Shown here: piece after piece, positions 5,140-7,210 of the stretch | Layout: every line of letters starts with the position of its first letter | Position numbering within the stretch: position 1 is the first letter of the stretch | Source of the DNA: an uncultured Gemella sp. | GTDB taxonomy: Bacteria; Bacillota; Bacilli; Staphylococcales; Gemellaceae | Direction: 5' to 3' | NCBI GenBank assembly: GCA_927911745.1 | Contig: CAKMQF010000104.1 | Span: 1 to 7,210 of the forward strand | Length of the DNA: 7,210 bases | The notes under the pieces: generated by a model | Told to the model about the DNA's origin: nothing | Databases searched by the model: none | The model's input: the letters and a program-made list of their open reading frames with translations, nothing else | Position numbers and translations under genes: made by a program

Positions 5140-6855
5140 ATGTTACAACTAAAAGGTATTGCAGCCTCTCAAGGGATATCTTTTGCTAAAGCATACATTT
5201 TTGTTGAGCCAAACTTAACAGTTAAAGAAGTTAAAGTTCAAGATGTTGTTGCTGAGGTTAAACGTTTTGAAGATGCGATTGAAATTTCTAAAAAAGAATT
5301 AACAATCATTAAAGATAAAGCTCACGAAAACTTAGGTGCTGATAAAGCAGCTATTTTCGAAGCCCACTTATTAATTTTAGAAGACCCAGAATTTTATGGG
5401 AACTGTTTAAAACTGATTATTCAATCAAAAGAAATTAACGCTGAATATGCATTAAAAGAAACTTCAGATATGTTTGTTTCAATGTTTGAATCAATGGACA
5501 ATGACTACATGAAAGAACGTGCTGCTGATATTCGTGACGTTTCTAAACGTATTTTAGCACACTTACTAGGTGTAGACTTACCAAACCCAAGCTTAATCGA
5601 TGAAGAAGTTATCGTTATTGCAGAAGACTTAACTCCATCTGATACTGCGCAACTAAACAAACAATATGTTAAAGGTTTTGCTACAAACATTGGAGGACGT
5701 ACTTCTCACTCAGCTATCATGGCAAGATCATTAGAAATTCCTGCAGTAGTAGGAACTAGTACAATTACTGAAGAAGTTAAGAATGGAGATGTTCTTATTC
5801 TTGATGGATTAGATGGTGTTGTATATGTAAATCCAGATGAAGCTACTACAGCTGAATTAAAAGAAAAACACGTTAAATTTGAAGAGCAAAAAGCTGAATG
5901 GGCTAAACTAGTTTCAGAAAAATCTGTTACTAAAGATGGTCATGAAGTACTTTTAGCTGCAAACATCGGTACACCAGCTGACTTAGAAGGTGTTAATAAT
6001 AACGGTGGAGAAGCTGTAGGATTATACCGTACAGAATTCTTATACATGGGACGTGATCAACTACCAACTGAAGAAGAACAATTCGAAGCTTACAAAGCTG
6101 TATTAGAAGGAATGGGTGACAGACCTGTTGTAGTTCGTACTTTAGATATCGGTGGAGATAAAGAATTACCATACTTAGATTTACCAAAAGAAATGAATCC
6201 ATTCTTAGGATTTAGAGCAATTCGTCTTTGCCTAGAAGAAAAAGACTTATTCAGAACTCAACTTAGAGCATTATTACGTGCATCTGTTTACGGTAAACTT
6301 TGTGTAATGTTCCCAATGATTGCTACAGTTCAAGAATTCAGTGATGCTAAAGCACTATTCTTAGAAGAAAAAGAAAAACTAGTAGCAGAAGGTGTTGCAG
6401 TAAGTAACGATATCGAATTAGGTATCATGGTTGAAATTCCATCAACTGCTGTTATCGCTGATATCTTTGCTAAAGAAGTAGACTTCTTCTCAATCGGTAC
6501 TAACGACTTAGTTCAATACACTATGGCTGCAGACCGTATGAGTGAAAAAGTATCATACTTATACCAACCATACAACCCAGCAATCTTACGTCTTGTGAAA
6601 AATGTTATTGAAGCATCTCACAAAGAAGGTAAATGGACAGGAATGTGTGGAGAAATGGCTGGAGACAGCTTAGCTATTCCATTACTATTAGGTATGGGAT
6701 TAGATGAGTTCTCTATGTCAGCTACTTCAATTCTTCAAGCACGTAGCCAAATCAAAAACTTATCATTAGATAAAATGAAAGAATTAGTTGATAAAGCTAT
6801 TATGTGTTCAACAACTGAAGAAGTATTAGCATTAGTTGCAGAATATACTAAATAA
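5140..6855 (+). CDS. ptsI: Phosphoenolpyruvate-protein phosphotransferase (PTS enzyme I)
   Basis: Enzyme I starts the sugar phosphotransferase relay: it takes phosphate from phosphoenolpyruvate onto its own histidine and gives it to HPr in the cytoplasm. The 571-residue length is typical. The N-terminal part (1-about 230) holds the HPr-binding helical domain and the phosphohistidine domain, with [12 protein letters not shown] (185-196) and active His190. The C-terminal TIM-barrel PEP-binding domain shows [10 protein letters not shown] (294-303) with Arg297, [11 protein letters not shown] (331-341) with Arg333, the signature [19 protein letters not shown] (448-466), and GMCGEMAGD (501-509) with the catalytic Cys503. 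All key residues are present. It is the second gene of the ptsHI operon, translated from a GAAGGA site 10 nt upstream. The only terminator I see downstream lies inside the adjoining insertion-sequence end. Confidence 0.98.
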   Translation: MLQLKGIAASQGISFAKAYIFVEPNLTVKEVKVQDVVAEVKRFEDAIEISKKELTIIKDKAHENLGADKAAIFEAHLLILEDPEFYGNCLKLIIQSKEINAEYALKETSDMFVSMFESMDNDYMKERAADIRDVSKRILAHLLGVDLPNPSLIDEEVIVIAEDLTPSDTAQLNKQYVKGFATNIGGRTSHSAIMARSLEIPAVVGTSTITEEVKNGDVLILDGLDGVVYVNPDEATTAELKEKHVKFEEQKAEWAKLVSEKSVTKDGHEVLLAANIGTPADLEGVNNNGGEAVGLYRTEFLYMGRDQLPTEEEQFEAYKAVLEGMGDRPVVVRTLDIGGDKELPYLDLPKEMNPFLGFRAIRLCLEEKDLFRTQLRALLRASVYGKLCVMFPMIATVQEFSDAKALFLEEKEKLVAEGVAVSNDIELGIMVEIPSTAVIADIFAKEVDFFSIGTNDLVQYTMAADRMSEKVSYLYQPYNPAILRLVKNVIEASHKEGKWTGMCGEMAGDSLAIPLLLGMGLDEFSMSATSILQARSQIKNLSLDKMKELVDKAIMCSTTEEVLALVAEYTK

Positions 6856-6906
6856 TTATTATAAGACTTTCGATGGAATGATCTGACCCCAAAAAGTTAG
6901 ACTTAG

Positions 6907-6946
6907 GATAGCGTAGTAGTTATAATGACTGCTACGCTATCTTTTT
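6907..6946 (+). terminator. Terminator inside the IS end, reading from ptsI
   Basis: GATAGCGTAG (6907-6916) pairs perfectly with CTACGCTATC (6932-6941). The stem extends by AGT (6918-6920) with ACT (6928-6930) beyond one mismatch and is followed by five T (6942-6946) on the plus strand. On the minus strand there is no T-run directly after it, so it stops transcription entering the IS from ptsI rather than transposase transcription. Confidence 0.88.
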
Positions 6947-6950
6947 ATAT

Positions 6951-7210
6951 TTATACAGTCATATGTTTTATTCTATATTGTTTTAGGACTTAACCATCCT
7001 AGTTTCTCTTTTATTCTCTCTTCATTATAGTATTTTATATATTTTTTCAATAGCTAATTTCAGTTCCCTATAACTATTATATGTTGTTCCATAGTATATC
7101 TCTTGTTTAATATTCCGAAGAAATTCTCCATTACTGAATTATCCAAAACAATTTGCTTTTCTAGACATACTTTGGTAAATACGTTCTTCTTTTAAATCAT
7201 TTTCGAGTAT
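6951..7210 (-). pseudogene. Degraded IS3-family transposase (orfB), C-terminal part
   Basis: Read on the minus strand, the fragment encodes the end of a DDE/rve-type OrfB, but only if the frame is changed four times. In order the pieces read ERIYQSMSRKANC, DNSVMENFFGIL, QEIYYGTTYNSYRELKLAIE, YIKYYNEERIKEKLGWLSPK and QYRIKHMTV, ending at a TAA (6951-6953). The catalytic Glu lies in SVMENFF. The breaks are near 7144-7149 (extra base), 7105-7108 (missing base), 7042-7047 (extra base) and 6981-6984 (extra base), mostly in A/T runs. As written, no functional transposase can be made. The 5' part is outside the window. Confidence 0.85.

Larger units (their letters stand above)
6879..7210 (-). mobile_element. 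End of an IS3-family (IS150-like) insertion sequence, running off the right edge
   Basis: The sequence beginning TGATCTGACCCCAAAAAG at 6879 resembles the terminal inverted repeat of IS150-group elements, including the outermost TG. It is followed by the degraded 3' end of an orfB transposase on the minus strand. This is therefore the transposase-downstream end of the element, inserted 23 nt after the ptsI stop with transposase pointing toward ptsI. The other end, the orfA gene and any target duplication lie beyond the window, so the exact boundary is inferred from the repeat alone. Confidence 0.8.

Noticed and set aside
5505..5690. Minus-strand open frame inside ptsI
   Set aside because: It is fully contained in the conserved ptsI sequence on the other strand and has no supporting signals.
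5993..6202. Second minus-strand open frame inside ptsI
   Set aside because: Same reason: it is antisense to the conserved PEP-binding domain and has no start signals or family resemblance.

Overview
The window is AT-rich chromosomal DNA from a low-GC Gram-positive bacterium (Bacillota). The signs are strong AGGAGG-type ribosome binding sites, sigma-A type promoters, a sortase-type cell-wall anchor, CCA-encoding tRNA genes, a Bacillus-like HPr with both His15 and Ser46, and ruvAB without ruvC beside it. Gemella or a close relative is my best guess from the protein sequences, but nothing in the window proves the genus.

Layout, left to right. Positions 2-160 hold the C-terminal end of a cell-wall-anchored surface protein with a variant LAKTG sorting signal. 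Positions 161-505 hold no credible gene but contain a dense run of inverted repeats, including three long imperfect hairpins of 53-56 nt placed head to tail. A consensus promoter (507-535) then drives a tRNA-His/tRNA-Cys pair (554-723). A stand-alone PhnD-type substrate-binding lipoprotein (961-1848) follows with its own terminator. The ruvA-ruvB operon (1983-3585) has a near-consensus promoter and ends at a long hairpin. The queH gene (3774-4538) appears to be a single-gene unit with a strong terminator. A 330-nt gap carries that terminator, inverted repeats and the promoter of ptsH-ptsI (4875-6855). The right edge (from about 6879) is the end of an IS3-family element whose transposase gene, on the minus strand, is broken by at least four indels.

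How the parts work together: RuvA and RuvB form the Holliday-junction branch-migration motor. HPr and enzyme I are the general phosphorelay proteins of the sugar phosphotransferase system. QueH makes the last step of queuosine in tRNAs with GUN anticodons, and the tRNA-His in this window is a potential substrate. The PhnD-like lipoprotein would deliver a small ligand, probably an oxyanion such as phosphonate, phosphite or phosphate, to an ABC transporter that is not encoded here.

I see mainly well-known housekeeping genes and no convincing new multi-gene system. The parts most worth a second look are the tandem hairpin block at 213-471, the orphan PhnD lipoprotein, the LAKTG anchor, the repeated half-sites upstream of ptsH, and the IS end that appears to supply the only terminator of ptsHI.
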